Origin: an uncultured Mycoplasmataceae bacterium
GTDB taxonomy: Bacteria > Bacillota_I > Bacilli_A > Mycoplasmatales > Mycoplasmoidaceae
NCBI GenBank assembly: GCA_947176635.1
Contig: CAMWRJ010000002.1
Coordinates: 1-23,390, forward strand
Reading direction: 5' to 3'
Length of the DNA stretch: 23,390 nucleotides
Shown here: in pieces, positions 10,197-19,700 of the stretch
How the letters are laid out: every line of letters starts with the position of its first letter
Numbering within the stretch: position 1 is the stretch's first letter
The notes under the pieces: model-generated
Databases searched by the model: none
What the model saw: the letters and a program-made list of their open reading frames with translations, nothing else
What the model was told of the DNA's origin: nothing
Translations under genes and position numbers: made by a program

Positions 10197-10526
10197 ATGA
10201 AAATAACTCATGGTATTGATATCATTCAACTAAATAGAGTAGAACTAAAAAATTTAGATTTTGCTAAAAGATTCATGACTCAAAATGAATATAATATTTT
10301 TTTAACTTTAAATAATAATTATGAACAACAAAAAAGATATACTGCAGCAATTTGATCATTAAAAGAAGCAATTATTAAAGCAACTAATCATCAATATTTA
10401 TTTTCAAAAATTGAAATTATTTTAAATAATAATGCTGCTCCAAAATGTAATATTGAAAATATTAATTTATCTTTATCATTTGAAATTGATTATATTATTG
10501 GCTCTGCTATTTATATTGAAAATTAA
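10197..10526 (+). CDS. acpS: AcpS, holo-acyl carrier protein synthase
   Basis: AcpS transfers 4'-phosphopantetheine from CoA to a Ser of acyl carrier protein. The protein has 109 aa, a little short of the usual 115-125. The first motif is THGIDIIQLNRV with the magnesium-binding Asp8; the second is AAIWSLKEAIIKA with Glu57. The Trp in the second motif is a TGA codon. AAAGGA inside the end of lepA (10181-10186) is 10 nt before the ATG. The C-terminal half is weakly conserved, but the two motifs at the right spacing make the assignment good. No acyl carrier protein gene is in the window. Confidence 0.88.
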
Positions 10527-10596
10527 TAATTAATTTAATCAAAATAAATAAATTTAATATTTATAAAAATATTAAAAATACTAAATAGCAAATTGA

Positions 10597-10602
10597 TATA
10601 AT
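10597..10602 (+). promoter_or_regulatory. -10 box of the 139-aa protein gene
   Basis: TATAAT in the 114-bp gap after acpS predicts a start near 10609, about 32 nt before the ATG at 10641. No -35 is seen. Confidence 0.4.
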
Positions 10603-10640
10603 TTAAAATATGTTAATATAGTAGAAAGGAATGGCGTTTA

Positions 10641-11060
10641 ATGAATACTAATAGTGTTTATTACTTAATTATTAGTCCTAATCAATCACAACCTTTAGAT
10701 GTTGTTGATAAATGTTTGATACATTTTAGTGAACTTTTTAAAAGAGAACCAAGATATAATGAGTATGATATTTTAAATATGTTTTTTCTTAATGGAGTAT
10801 GTGCATATTTAGAGGGTAATGAATTTGATTTATCAATAGTACATAAACATTTAGAAGCTAACGAAATTACTTCTTTTATATTAGAAAAGAATGAATTTCA
10901 TAATGAATTATTAAAAGCTAAAGAAAAATTTGATAACAATCAAAAACTTAAAATAGTTTTTGGTGATCAAGAATTTGATGCTCACCCATCAATAGAAGAT
11001 GTAGCAATTATTGATACTGATGAATATAACAATTATTTAGTTAAAACATTTGCAGAATAA
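10641..11060 (+). CDS. protein of unknown function, 139 aa
   Basis: I do not recognise this protein. It is a soluble, acidic protein with no signal peptide or membrane segment. The middle (about residues 20-95) looks mostly helical, with DILNMFFLNGVCAYLEG as the most hydrophobic part; the C-terminus is acidic (QEFDAHPSIEDVAIIDTDEY). The start follows GAAAGGA by 10 nt; an ATG at 10631 sits directly against that site and opens only a 6-codon frame, so 10641 is preferred. It has its own -10 box and a strong terminator, so it is probably monocistronic between acpS and the ribosomal cluster. Coding character (normal codon use, clear ribosome binding site) supports a real gene. Confidence 0.8.
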   Translation: MNTNSVYYLIISPNQSQPLDVVDKCLIHFSELFKREPRYNEYDILNMFFLNGVCAYLEGNEFDLSIVHKHLEANEITSFILEKNEFHNELLKAKEKFDNNQKLKIVFGDQEFDAHPSIEDVAIIDTDEYNNYLVKTFAE

Positions 11061-11071
11061 GATTAATTAAG

Positions 11072-11109
11072 TTTTATTATTGATTTCATTTCAATAATAA
11101 AATTTTTTT
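11072..11109 (+). terminator. rho-independent terminator after the 139-aa protein gene
   Basis: TTTTATTATTGA (11072-11083) pairs perfectly over 12 bp with TCAATAATAAAA (11091-11102) around a 7-nt loop, and T7 follows (11103-11109). It separates the gene from the rpsL promoter. Confidence 0.85.
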
Positions 11110-11161
11110 ATTTTAAAATTAATCAAATTAAAAACACTATTTTTTAATTATTACAATAATA

Positions 11162-11170
11162 TGTTATAAT
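11162..11170 (+). promoter_or_regulatory. extended -10 promoter of rpsL-rpsG-fusA
   Basis: TGTTATAAT has the extended -10 form (TGn before TATAAT). The predicted start is near 11177, giving a leader of about 82 nt, longer than elsewhere in the window. Confidence 0.6.
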
Positions 11171-11177
11171 TCTATGA

Positions 11178-11211
11178 GTGTTTGCATTTTTATATAAAAA
11201 TTGATACACAC
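11178..11211 (+). promoter_or_regulatory. hairpin at the 5' end of the rpsL leader
   Basis: A perfect 16-nt palindrome, ATTTTTAT-ATAAAAAT (11186-11201), is flanked by GTGT and ACAC, so the leader can fold into one hairpin starting almost at the predicted first base. It could stabilise the mRNA or take part in ribosomal-protein feedback. No known leader family is recognised. Confidence 0.4.
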
Positions 11212-11258
11212 GGGAAAGTTGAAAGATTTATTTCTTAAGAAAGGTAAAGGTAATTAAT

Positions 11259-11678
11259 ATGGCTACAATTTCACAATTGATCCGTAACAAAAGATCAAAA
11301 AAAGTGAAAAAATCTAAGGCTCCTGCCTTATTAGATACATATAATTCATTACACAAAAAGTCAAATTACAACCCTGCTCCTTTTAAAAGAGGAGTTTGTA
11401 CACGGGTTGGTACAATGACACCTAAAAAACCTAACTCAGCGTTAAGAAAATATGCTAAAGTTAGATTAACAAATGACATGGAAGTATTAGCATACATTCC
11501 AGGTGAAGGACATAACTTACAAGAACATAGTGTTGTTTTATTAAGAGGTGGTCGTGCAAAAGACTTACCAGGGGTTAGATACCACATTGTTAGAGGTACT
11601 CAAGACTGTGCAGGTATTGAAAAACGTAGACAACAAAGATCTAAATATGGTGCTAAAAGACCTAAAGCATCAGCATAA
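11259..11678 (+). CDS. rpsL: ribosomal protein S12
   Basis: S12 lies at the decoding centre of the 30S subunit. The protein has 139 aa, as in Gram-positive relatives (E. coli has 124). Conserved blocks include [15 protein letters not shown] and [13 protein letters not shown]. Both lysines at the classic streptomycin-resistance positions are present, so no resistance change is seen. It is the first gene of the str-type cluster; AAAGGTAAAGG precedes the ATG. The stop is 18 nt before rpsG. Confidence 0.98.
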   Translation: MATISQLIRNKRSKKVKKSKAPALLDTYNSLHKKSNYNPAPFKRGVCTRVGTMTPKKPNSALRKYAKVRLTNDMEVLAYIPGEGHNLQEHSVVLLRGGRAKDLPGVRYHIVRGTQDCAGIEKRRQQRSKYGAKRPKASA

Positions 11679-11696
11679 TAAAATAGGAGAATAAAC

Positions 11697-12164
<468 letters not shown>

Positions 12165-12184
12165 TAATTTTTTAAGGATAAGAA

Positions 12185-14257
12185 ATGAAACGTGAATTTG
12201 ATTTAAATACTTATAGAAATTTTGGTATTATGGCTCATATTGACGCTGGTAAAACTACTACTAGTGAAAGAATCTTATTCCATACAGGGGTTAACCACAA
12301 AATTGGTGAAACTCATGATGGTGAGTCTACAATGGACTGAATGATTCAAGAAAAAGAAAGAGGTATTACAATTACTTCAGCGGCAACTTATGCAGTTTGA
12401 AAAGGATACCAATTAAACTTAATTGACACACCTGGGCACGTAGACTTTACAGTTGAAGTTGAACGTTCATTAAGAGTATTAGATGGAGCAGTTGCTGTAT
12501 TAGATGGTCAACAAGGTGTAGAACCTCAAACTGAAACTGTTTGAAGACAAGCAACTAAATATAATGTTCCAAGAATTGTATTCGTTAATAAAATGGACAA
12601 AACAGGTGCAAATTTTGAATATTCAGTAAATTCAATTATCAACAGATTAGGAGTTAAAGCTACTCCTGTTCAATTACCAATTGGTGCTGAAGCTGATTTT
12701 GTTGGTTTAATTGATTTAATTGAAATGAAAGCTTATTACTATGATGGTAAAGAAGCTGAAGACTATGAAGTTAAAGAAATTCCTGCTGACTTAAAAGCAA
12801 AAGCAGAAGAATGAAGATTAAAAATGATTGATGACGTTGTTTGTTTTGATGACGCAATCATGGAAAAATACCTAAATGGTGAAACAATCACTGATGAAGA
12901 AATCAAAAAATGTATTAGAATTGGTGTAATAAGTACTCAACTTTACCCAGTATTATGTGGAACTGCATTTAAAAATAAAGGTGTTAAAAAATTATTAGAT
13001 GCAGTTGTAGAATATTTACCATCTCCATTAGATGTTCCTCCAATTAAAGGTGAATTAGCTAATGGTAGTGAAGTAACTGTTAATGCTTCAGATGATGAAC
13101 CATTTGCAGCATTAGCTTTCAAAGTTGCTACTGATCCATTTGTAGGTAGATTAACTTATATTAGAGTTTATTCAGGTGTATTATCAAAAGGATCATATGC
13201 TTTAAACTCAACAAAAAATAAAAAAGAAAGAATTTCACGTTTAGTGAAAATGAATTCAAACACAAGAAATGAAATTGATGAAATTCGTGCAGGTGATATC
13301 TGTGCTGTTATCGGTTTAAAAGATACAATTACAGGTGATACTATTTGTGATGAAAAACATCCAATTATTCTTGAACAAATGCAATTTGCTGAACCTGTTA
13401 TTTCATTAGCAATTGAACCAAAAACAAAAGCTGACCAAGAAAAAATGGGTATTGCATTATCTAAATTAGCAGAAGAAGATCCAACATTCAAAACTTATAC
13501 AGATGAAGAAACTGGACAAACTATTATTGCTGGTATGGGTGAATTACACTTAGATGTATTAGTTGATAGATTAAAAAGAGAATTTAATGTACAAGTAAAT
13601 GTTGGTGCTCCACAAGTAAGTTACCGTGAAACATTCACTATCGAAGGTGAAGCTGAAGGTAAATACATTAAACAATCAGGTGGACGTGGACAATATGGTC
13701 ATGTTAAAATTAAATTTGAACCTAACCATGAAAAAGGTTTCGAATTCGTTGATGCTATTGTTGGTGGTAAAATTCCAAAAGAATACATCAAAGAAGTTGA
13801 AAATGGTTTAAAAGAAGCAATGAATTCAGGTCCATTAGCTGGATACCCAATCATTGATATTAAAGCTACATTATTTGATGGTTCTTACCACGATGTTGAC
13901 TCATCAGGTATGGCTTATAAAATTGCTGCATCAATGGCTTTAAAAGATGCTGCAAAAAGATGTGGATTAGTTTTATTAGAACCAATCATGTCTGTAGACG
14001 TTACAATTCCAGATGACTACTTTGGAGACACAATGGGTGATATTTCAAGTAGAAGAGGTAATATTGAAGGAACTGAACAACGTGGTAATGCACAAACAAT
14101 TAAATCAAAAGTTCCTTTAAGTGAAATGTTTGGATATGCAACAGATTTAAGATCATTTACTCAAGGTAGAGGTCAATATGTAATGCAATTTAGTCATTAC
14201 GCACAAGCTCCTAAATCAGTAGTTACTCAAGTTGCTGAAGCAAGAGCAAAAAAATAA
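12185..14257 (+). CDS. fusA: elongation factor G
   Basis: EF-G is the GTPase that drives ribosomal translocation and, with RRF, recycling. The protein has 690 aa, full length. The GTPase motifs are AHIDAGKTT (G1), DTPGHVDFT (G3) and NKMDKTGA (G4); the later domains carry GMGELHLDV and the C-terminal [16 protein letters not shown] block. Several TGA Trp codons lie in the first quarter. AAGGA before the ATG supports the start. It is the third gene of the rpsL-rpsG-fusA operon; tuf follows after an 89-nt gap without a clear terminator. Confidence 0.98.
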
Positions 14258-14280
14258 TAAAAAAACTTAATTTTTTAAAA

Positions 14281-14286
14281 TATAAT
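14281..14286 (+). promoter_or_regulatory. possible separate -10 box for tuf
   Basis: TATAAT in the fusA-tuf gap would start transcription about 54 nt before tuf. With no terminator after fusA, tuf may be read from both this and the rpsL promoter. Confidence 0.4.
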
Positions 14287-14346
14287 ATTATTTAATTTAT
14301 ATATTTATTATTTCAAAATAAAAATTAAAAAACGAAAGGTTTGAAA

Positions 14347-15531
14347 ATGGCAAAAGAAGTATTTGAACGTACAAAACCGCATGTTAACATTGGTACAATT
14401 GGTCACGTTGACCATGGTAAAACTACATTAACAGCTGCAATCTGTACTGTATTAGCTAAAAAAGGACAAGCTAAAGCAATGGATTACGCATCTATTGATA
14501 GCGCTCCAGAAGAAAGAGAACGTGGAATTACAATTAATACTGCTCACGTTGAATATGAAACAGCTAAAAGACACTATGCTCACGTAGACTGTCCAGGGCA
14601 CGCTGACTATGTTAAAAACATGATTACAGGTGCTGCACAAATGGATGGAGCAATCTTAGTTATTGCTGCAACTGATGGACCTATGGCTCAAACAAGAGAA
14701 CACATCTTATTAGCTCGTCAAGTAGGGGTTCCTAAAATTGTTGTATTCTTAAACAAATGTGACATGATGGATGACCCAGAAATGCAAGAATTAGTTGAAA
14801 TGGAAGTTAGAGACTTATTAAGTTCTTATGGATTTGATGGTGACAACACTCCAGTTATTAAAGGTTCTGCATTAAAAGCATTAGAAGGTGATGCAAAATG
14901 AGTTGGTGCTATTGATGAATTAATGGACGCAGTAGACACTTACATTCCTGAACCTCAAAGAGATACTGATAAACCATTCTTATTAGCTATCGAAGACGTA
15001 TTTACAATTTCAGGTCGTGGTACTGTTGTTACTGGTAGAGTTGAAAGAGGACAATTAAAAGTTAACGATGAAGTTGAAATCGTTGGTTTAAGACCTACTC
15101 AAAAAACTGTTGTAACAGGTATTGAAATGTTTAGAAAATCATTAGACTTTGCTCAAGCTGGTGATAATGCTGGTATCTTATTAAGAGGTACTAAAAAAGA
15201 CGAAGTTGAACGTGGACAAGTATTATGTAAACCAGGTTCAATTAACCCTCATACAAAATTTACTGCTGAAGTTTATGTTCTTAAAAAAGAAGAAGGTGGA
15301 CGTCACACTCCAATTTTCTCTAAATATAGACCACAATTCTACTTCAGAACAACTGACGTTACAGGTGCAATCGAATTAGCTCAAGGTGTTGAAATGATTA
15401 TGCCTGGTGACAACACAACTATTACAGTTGACTTAATTGCTCCAGTTGCTATCGAAAAAGGTTCTAAATTCTCTATCCGTGAAGGTGGTAGAACAATTGG
15501 TGCTGGTACAGTAACTGAAATCTTAAAATAA
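14347..15531 (+). CDS. tuf: elongation factor Tu
   Basis: EF-Tu brings aminoacyl-tRNA to the ribosomal A site as a GTP complex. The protein has 394 aa, full length. Motifs are GHVDHGKTT (G1), DCPGHADY (G3) and NKCDMMDD (G4); it ends [15 protein letters not shown] as usual. The ATG at 14347 is chosen over the in-frame TTG two codons upstream because [14 protein letters not shown] is the family start and GAAAGG lies 7 nt before it. One TGA, at 14899-14901, is Trp. In M. genitalium, as I remember, tuf is not next to fusA; here it is, as in many Firmicutes. Confidence 0.98.
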
Positions 15532-15549
15532 TTTAAATAAAAATTATTG

Positions 15550-15586
15550 AAAATTACATGCTTTTAAAAAAGTGTGTAATTTTTTT
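15550..15586 (+). terminator. rho-independent terminator after tuf
   Basis: AAAATTACATGC (15550-15561) pairs over 12 positions, two of them G-T, with GTGTGTAATTTT (15572-15583), followed by a T run to 15586. Confidence 0.85.
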
Positions 15587-15605
15587 GTTATAATGATATG
15601 ACTTA

Positions 15606-15614
15606 TGATATAAT
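15606..15614 (+). promoter_or_regulatory. extended -10 promoter of rpmB
   Basis: TGATATAAT has the extended -10 form; TTGTTA at 15585-15590 is a possible -35 with 18-bp spacing. Another TATAAT lies at 15589-15594. The predicted leader is about 40 nt, and AAAGGA precedes the rpmB start. Confidence 0.5.
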
Positions 15615-15659
15615 AAAATGGTATTTTTGATAATACATAACAAAAATGAAAGGAATAAT

Positions 15660-15854
15660 ATGTCAAGAAGAGATATGTTAACAGGAAAAGGTCCATTATC
15701 AGGAAACACAAGATCTCACGCTATGAACCATTCACGTAGACGTTGAAATGTAAATTTACAAACTGTAAGATTAGAAACTGAAAATGGTTCAACTATTAAA
15801 GTTAGAGTGTCAGCAAGAACATTAAAAACATTAAAAAAGAATAATAATTTTTAG
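15660..15854 (+). CDS. rpmB: ribosomal protein L28
   Basis: L28 is a small basic protein of the 50S subunit. The protein has 64 aa, normal size. It shows the L28 pattern: an N-terminal GKGPLSGNTRSHAMNHSRRR stretch, then W (a TGA codon) and NLQTVR, and a C-terminal RVSARTLKTLKK. GAAAGGA lies 6 nt before the ATG. It has its own promoter after the tuf terminator, and no terminator separates it from the tRNA cluster, so some tRNA transcription could start here. Confidence 0.95.
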
Positions 15855-15882
15855 TTTAAATCATTTTTGTTAATATTTTTGT

Positions 15883-15888
15883 TATAAT
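15883..15888 (+). promoter_or_regulatory. -10 box of the tRNA cluster
   Basis: TATAAT ends 7 bp before the first base of tRNA-Cys, so the predicted start is at or one base before the mature tRNA 5' end. The preceding TTTTTGT resembles the block before the TATAAT at 15589. Confidence 0.5.
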
Positions 15889-15895
15889 TGTTATT

Positions 15896-15970
15896 GGTGC
15901 CGTAGCCAAGTGGTAAGGCCAGAAGCTGCAACCTTCTTATGCGTCAGTTCAAATCTGATCGGCACCTCCA
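15896..15970 (+). tRNA. trnC: tRNA-Cys (GCA)
   Basis: A 75-nt cloverleaf with acceptor GGTGCCG/CGGCACC, anticodon stem AGAAG/CTTCT around CTGCAAC (anticodon GCA), T-loop TTCAAAT, and encoded CCA. First tRNA of a nine-gene run. Confidence 0.95.
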
Positions 15971-15971
15971 A

Positions 15972-16048
15972 GCATCCTTAGCTCAATTGGATAGAGCGTC
16001 TGGCTACGGACCAGAAGGTTAAGGGTTCGAGTCCTTTAGGGTGCGCCA
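15972..16048 (+). tRNA. trnR: tRNA-Arg (ACG)
   Basis: A 77-nt cloverleaf with acceptor GCATCCT/AGGGTGC, anticodon stem TCTGG/CCAGA around CTACGGA (anticodon ACG), and encoded CCA. A34 is normally deaminated to inosine to read CGN codons. Confidence 0.95.
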
Positions 16049-16052
16049 TTAT

Positions 16053-16129
16053 CGGGAAGTAGCTTAGCTTGGCAGAGCACTTGGTTTGGGACCAAGGGGT
16101 CGCAGGTTCGAATCCTGTCTTCCCGACCA
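16053..16129 (+). tRNA. trnP: tRNA-Pro (TGG)
   Basis: A 77-nt cloverleaf with acceptor CGGGAAG/CTTCCCG, anticodon stem CTTGG/CCAAG around TTTGGGA (anticodon TGG), and encoded CCA. Confidence 0.95.
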
Positions 16130-16132
16130 TTT

Positions 16133-16209
16133 GGCTGGATAGCTCAGTTGGCTAGAGCGTTCGGTTCATACCCGAAAGGTCCAGAGTTCGAGTCTCTGTC
16201 CAGCCACCA
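16133..16209 (+). tRNA. trnM: tRNA-Met (CAT), elongator
   Basis: A 77-nt cloverleaf with acceptor GGCTGGA/TCCAGCC and anticodon stem TTCGG/CCGAA around TTCATAC (anticodon CAT). The normal G1-C72 pair and the TTCATAC loop, as in B. subtilis elongator Met, separate it from the initiator. CCA is encoded. Confidence 0.9.
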
Positions 16210-16212
16210 ATC

Positions 16213-16289
16213 GCTTCTGTAGCTCAATTGGTTAGAGCCCCCGACTCATAATCGGTCGGTTACAGGTTCGAGTCCTGTCAGAAGCACCA
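16213..16289 (+). tRNA. trnI: tRNA-Ile2 (CAT, lysidine type)
   Basis: A 77-nt cloverleaf with acceptor GCTTCTG/CAGAAGC and anticodon loop CTCATAA (CAT). It has a paired first position, so it is not the initiator, and it sits at the usual Met-Ile2-Ser-fMet place. C34 should be changed to lysidine by TilS so that it reads AUA. The outermost anticodon-stem pair is a C/T mismatch. Confidence 0.85.
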
Positions 16290-16296
16290 TAATCAA

Positions 16297-16389
16297 GGAA
16301 GATTACCCAAGCCTGGTTGAAGGGATCGGTCTTGAAAACCGAAAGGCGGCGAAAGTCGCGCGGGGGTTCGAATCCCTCATCTTCCGCCA
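16297..16389 (+). tRNA. trnS: tRNA-Ser (TGA)
   Basis: A 93-nt class II tRNA with acceptor GGAAGAT/ATCTTCC, anticodon stem TCGGT/ACCGA around CTTGAAA (anticodon TGA), a long variable arm (GGCGGCGAAAGTCGCGC), and encoded CCA. Confidence 0.95.
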
Positions 16390-16418
16390 TTTAAAAGTTA
16401 AATTTTGAAATTATTATG

Positions 16419-16424
16419 TATAAT
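16419..16424 (+). promoter_or_regulatory. possible second -10 box in the tRNA cluster
   Basis: TATAAT lies in the only long gap (58 nt) of the cluster, before fMet-Asp-Phe. It may give these three tRNAs an extra promoter. Confidence 0.4.
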
Positions 16425-16447
16425 TAATATGTACTAATTTCTTTTAT

Positions 16448-16524
16448 CGCGGGATAGAGCAGCTTGGTAGCTCGTCAGGCTCATAATCTGAAGGTCAGTG
16501 GTTCAAATCCACTTCCCGCAACCA
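16448..16524 (+). tRNA. trnfM: tRNA-fMet (CAT), initiator
   Basis: A 77-nt cloverleaf with acceptor CGCGGGA/TCCCGCA, so the first pair is the C1-A72 mismatch that marks bacterial initiators. The loop is CTCATAA. The anticodon stem is TCAGG/TCTGA, so the three pairs next to the loop are A-U, G-C and G-U instead of three G-C pairs. CCA is encoded. Confidence 0.95.
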
Positions 16525-16527
16525 TTT

Positions 16528-16603
16528 GGTCTCGTAGTGTAGTGATTAACATGCCTCTCTGTCACAGAGGAGATCGCGGGTTTGACTCCCGTCGGGACCG
16601 CCA
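16528..16603 (+). tRNA. trnD: tRNA-Asp (GTC)
   Basis: A 76-nt cloverleaf with acceptor GGTCTCG/CGGGACC, anticodon stem CCTCT/AGAGG around CTGTCAC (anticodon GTC), and encoded CCA. One base separates it from tRNA-Phe. Confidence 0.95.
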
Positions 16604-16604
16604 T

Positions 16605-16680
<76 letters not shown>

Positions 16681-16701
16681 TTAAAAACAAATTAAAATAT
16701 T

Positions 16702-16744
16702 AATCAATTAGAAAGTTTAAATAAAGTTTCTAGTTGATTTTTTT
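16702..16744 (+). terminator. rho-independent terminator after the tRNA cluster
   Basis: AATCAATTAGAAA (16702-16714) pairs over 13 positions, one of them T-G, with TTTCTAGTTGATT (16727-16739), followed by T to 16744. Confidence 0.8.
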
Positions 16745-16769
16745 ATTATCTTTTTGCTAAAAATTATTA

Positions 16770-16775
16770 TATAAT
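16770..16775 (+). promoter_or_regulatory. -10 box of secDF-apt
   Basis: TATAAT ends 7 bp before the secDF ATG, so the predicted transcript starts at or within a base or two of the start codon. No Shine-Dalgarno is present between them. Confidence 0.5.
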
Positions 16776-16782
16776 TGTCTTT

Positions 16783-19700
16783 ATGAAAAACAATAACGTG
16801 AATAAAACTAACAAAAAAATCAACTGAAAAAAAGTTGGAGTTATATTGCTAATAATACTTGCTATTATTAGTGTTTTTGGTATTGTTTTTTCTTCGTTAA
16901 CATTTGCTAAAGATATTAAATATAATAATGCTAAAGATATTGGTGATAAATTGCAAATTACATATAACGTTGCATTAGATATTGATAAAACAGAATCAGA
17001 CGATAAAATTGCTAAAGATATAGAAAAACAATTAAGAGATGCTTCTAATTCTTTTTATGAAGAAGTTAAGAGACAAAATATTAGTGACTTTGAAATAACA
17101 TATGGTGTACCTCAACAAAACTCTTTTTCACAAGATGCTAGTTTAGTTAAATATCCTGATTACGGCGAAATTAATTTAATTTTAAGTGTTAATGATCCAG
17201 GATTAGATTTTGATGACACAATTGCAATTAGTAATTATAAAGATAATGAAACATCAATTAAAAAAGATCCTAATAGTTCATTATCTCAACAATTAAAATA
17301 TTTTTATAGATTTGCAAATACTTATGATTTAAAATTAATTAATTTAACAAATCCTGATGATCCAAATTTTGGACGTGGTTATTATCAATTAAATAAAAAT
17401 GATAATGCATCATTTGATAAACAAAAAACATTAGGTACAATTAAATTAGATAATAGTCTTATTAATGAAAATGGAAAAAACTGAAATTTTAAAGAATTAC
17501 AAAAAGAATTTGTTAATGTTGTAAATATTCCTGTTGAAACTACTGGTGGAGATACAAGTAGTTCAACATATACTAAAGAAGCAAGAGAAACAACAACATA
17601 TTGAGAGCAATCTGATTATGATGATGAATCAGCAGCAAAAACATTTTTAGAAAATAAAACTTTTACAAAACAACCAGAAAATCAATATTTAATATGAAAT
17701 GATCGTTCTGATTTAATTTTTAGATTACAAATGTCAGCTTTTGCTGCAGTTTTATATAACAATAGAACGTCATTTGATGCAAATTCAAAATTAATTTTTA
17801 TTGCTTCAAATTTAATTAAATCGTTAACTATTTATGAACAAGATTTTGGTTTCTGATTAGCTAGCAATTTAGGTAATGCTCATTTTTTAAATAGTAGTTC
17901 ATTAATTACTAATAATTCATCAAGTGATAATTTATTAAATTTATTAAATGAATATTATGGTTATAAAGGTGTATCAGCACAAGAAGTTTTAAGTGATGAA
18001 GATAAAACAACAATAGAAGAATATAAAAATAAAAATGCTCCATCAAATCCTTCTACTAGAAATTTCTTATATAGTTGAAACTTAGAAGCTAATGAATTAA
18101 TTAAAAATTCTTTAATCACAATTGATTACGCTAACTTCTTTAAATATTTTGAAAATAATAATCAAGAATGAATTGGCGAAAATGAAAAATCTAAATTTAA
18201 TTCAGAAAACTATTTATCAACTAATTTTAAAATTTCATCAGAACAAGTACCAACTGATATATCACCTGCAAATTATGTAGAATTATTAAATAAAGCATCA
18301 ACAAATACAGTTTATTTTAATAGTTCATTAGTAAGTTTATTTAATTATAATTTAAATTTTAGAAATCCTAATTTTAAATCATCTATAATGAATATTATTG
18401 ATTATTTAACTGTTTATTCACAAACAAGTTTAAATACTTTAATAACTTTACCGACATACTCAGCAGCATTTATTGGAATTTTAGCAATAATTTTAATTAT
18501 TGGTATTGTAGTAAGTGTTTTATATAGAGTTCCTGGATTTGTAGCTTGTCTTGTAACAACATTATCATTTACTCTTTCATGTTTAATTTATTCTTCATTA
18601 GATTTATCATTCTCATTTGGAAGTTATTTATTGTTAGCAATTATAACAATTTTAGCTTATATACCAATTATTTATATTTTGGACTATATGCGACTGGGTA
18701 TTAATAAAGGATATAATCTATGAAATTCATTTAAATATGCACTAAGAAGATTTACTAAAGTTGTATTAGGTATTTATATTAGTTTATTAATTTTTGGATT
18801 AGTATTCTTATTCTTTGGTTTCTTACAGATTCAATCATTTGGTGTATTACTTGTTATTTCATCATTATTAGGTATATTATTTAATGGTGTTATTTATGCT
18901 TTAATTATTTGAGCTTTAATTAGTGTAATTGAATATAAATATAATATATTATTAAATAAAAAATATGTTGAAGCATTAAATATTATTAAATCAACAATGT
19001 TCCAATCAGCAACTATTGAAATTCCAGAAAATGAAAAATCATTATCATCTAAGTTAGCTAAAACAATAGATGTTAGAACAAAATCTAAAAATTGATTATT
19101 ATGACTTAATGTAGCAATTGGATTATTAGCAGTAGCTGGTTTAGTTTTATTAATTTTATTTGGACCAGGTTTCTCATTAAATTATACAAATGGTACTTTA
19201 ATTTCAATTATTTCAGAAAAAGAATTACCTCAATCTACTATTGATCAAATTGTATCTGCTTTAGGTATGAAATTATTTGATAAACAAGTTAATATTAGTA
19301 ATGACTATACTGAAACAATTTTAATATTTAATAGTACTAATGTTAACTGAACACAAGTTTCAAAAATTATTACTAATTTAAAAATTGAAGGTTTAACTAA
19401 CTTCTCTGTTTTAGAAAATAGTATTGCAACTTCTTTTGAATTAAATAGTAATGTAATTAAATGTTTATTCATTGCATTTGGATTCTTCACTATTTGATCA
19501 TTATTGTGATTAAATGTATTTAATATTATTCCTATATTGTTATTACAATCATTAAACGTATTTATTCTTTGTGGAGTAATTGGATTAAGTAGAATTCCAT
19601 TTAGTATTAATTCTTTAATTTCTTCATTGGTTTTAGTAATATTTTATTCAACACTAATCTTTGCTTTATTCTCTGATTTAAAAGTAAGTTACAATTACAA

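Noticed and set aside
10631..10651. Six-codon reading frame ATG...TAA overlapping the start of the 139-aa gene
   Set aside because: Its ATG directly abuts the GAAAGGA site, too close for initiation; the ATG at 10641 has normal spacing. Probably chance.
13168..13491. Minus-strand open frames inside fusA, tuf, lepA and the lipoprotein gene
   Set aside because: They have no ribosome binding site or recognisable protein and mirror the codon bias of the real genes.
16133..16289. Two further CAT-anticodon tRNAs as extra initiators
   Set aside because: Both have a normal first acceptor pair; loops and order fit elongator Met and lysidine-type Ile2.
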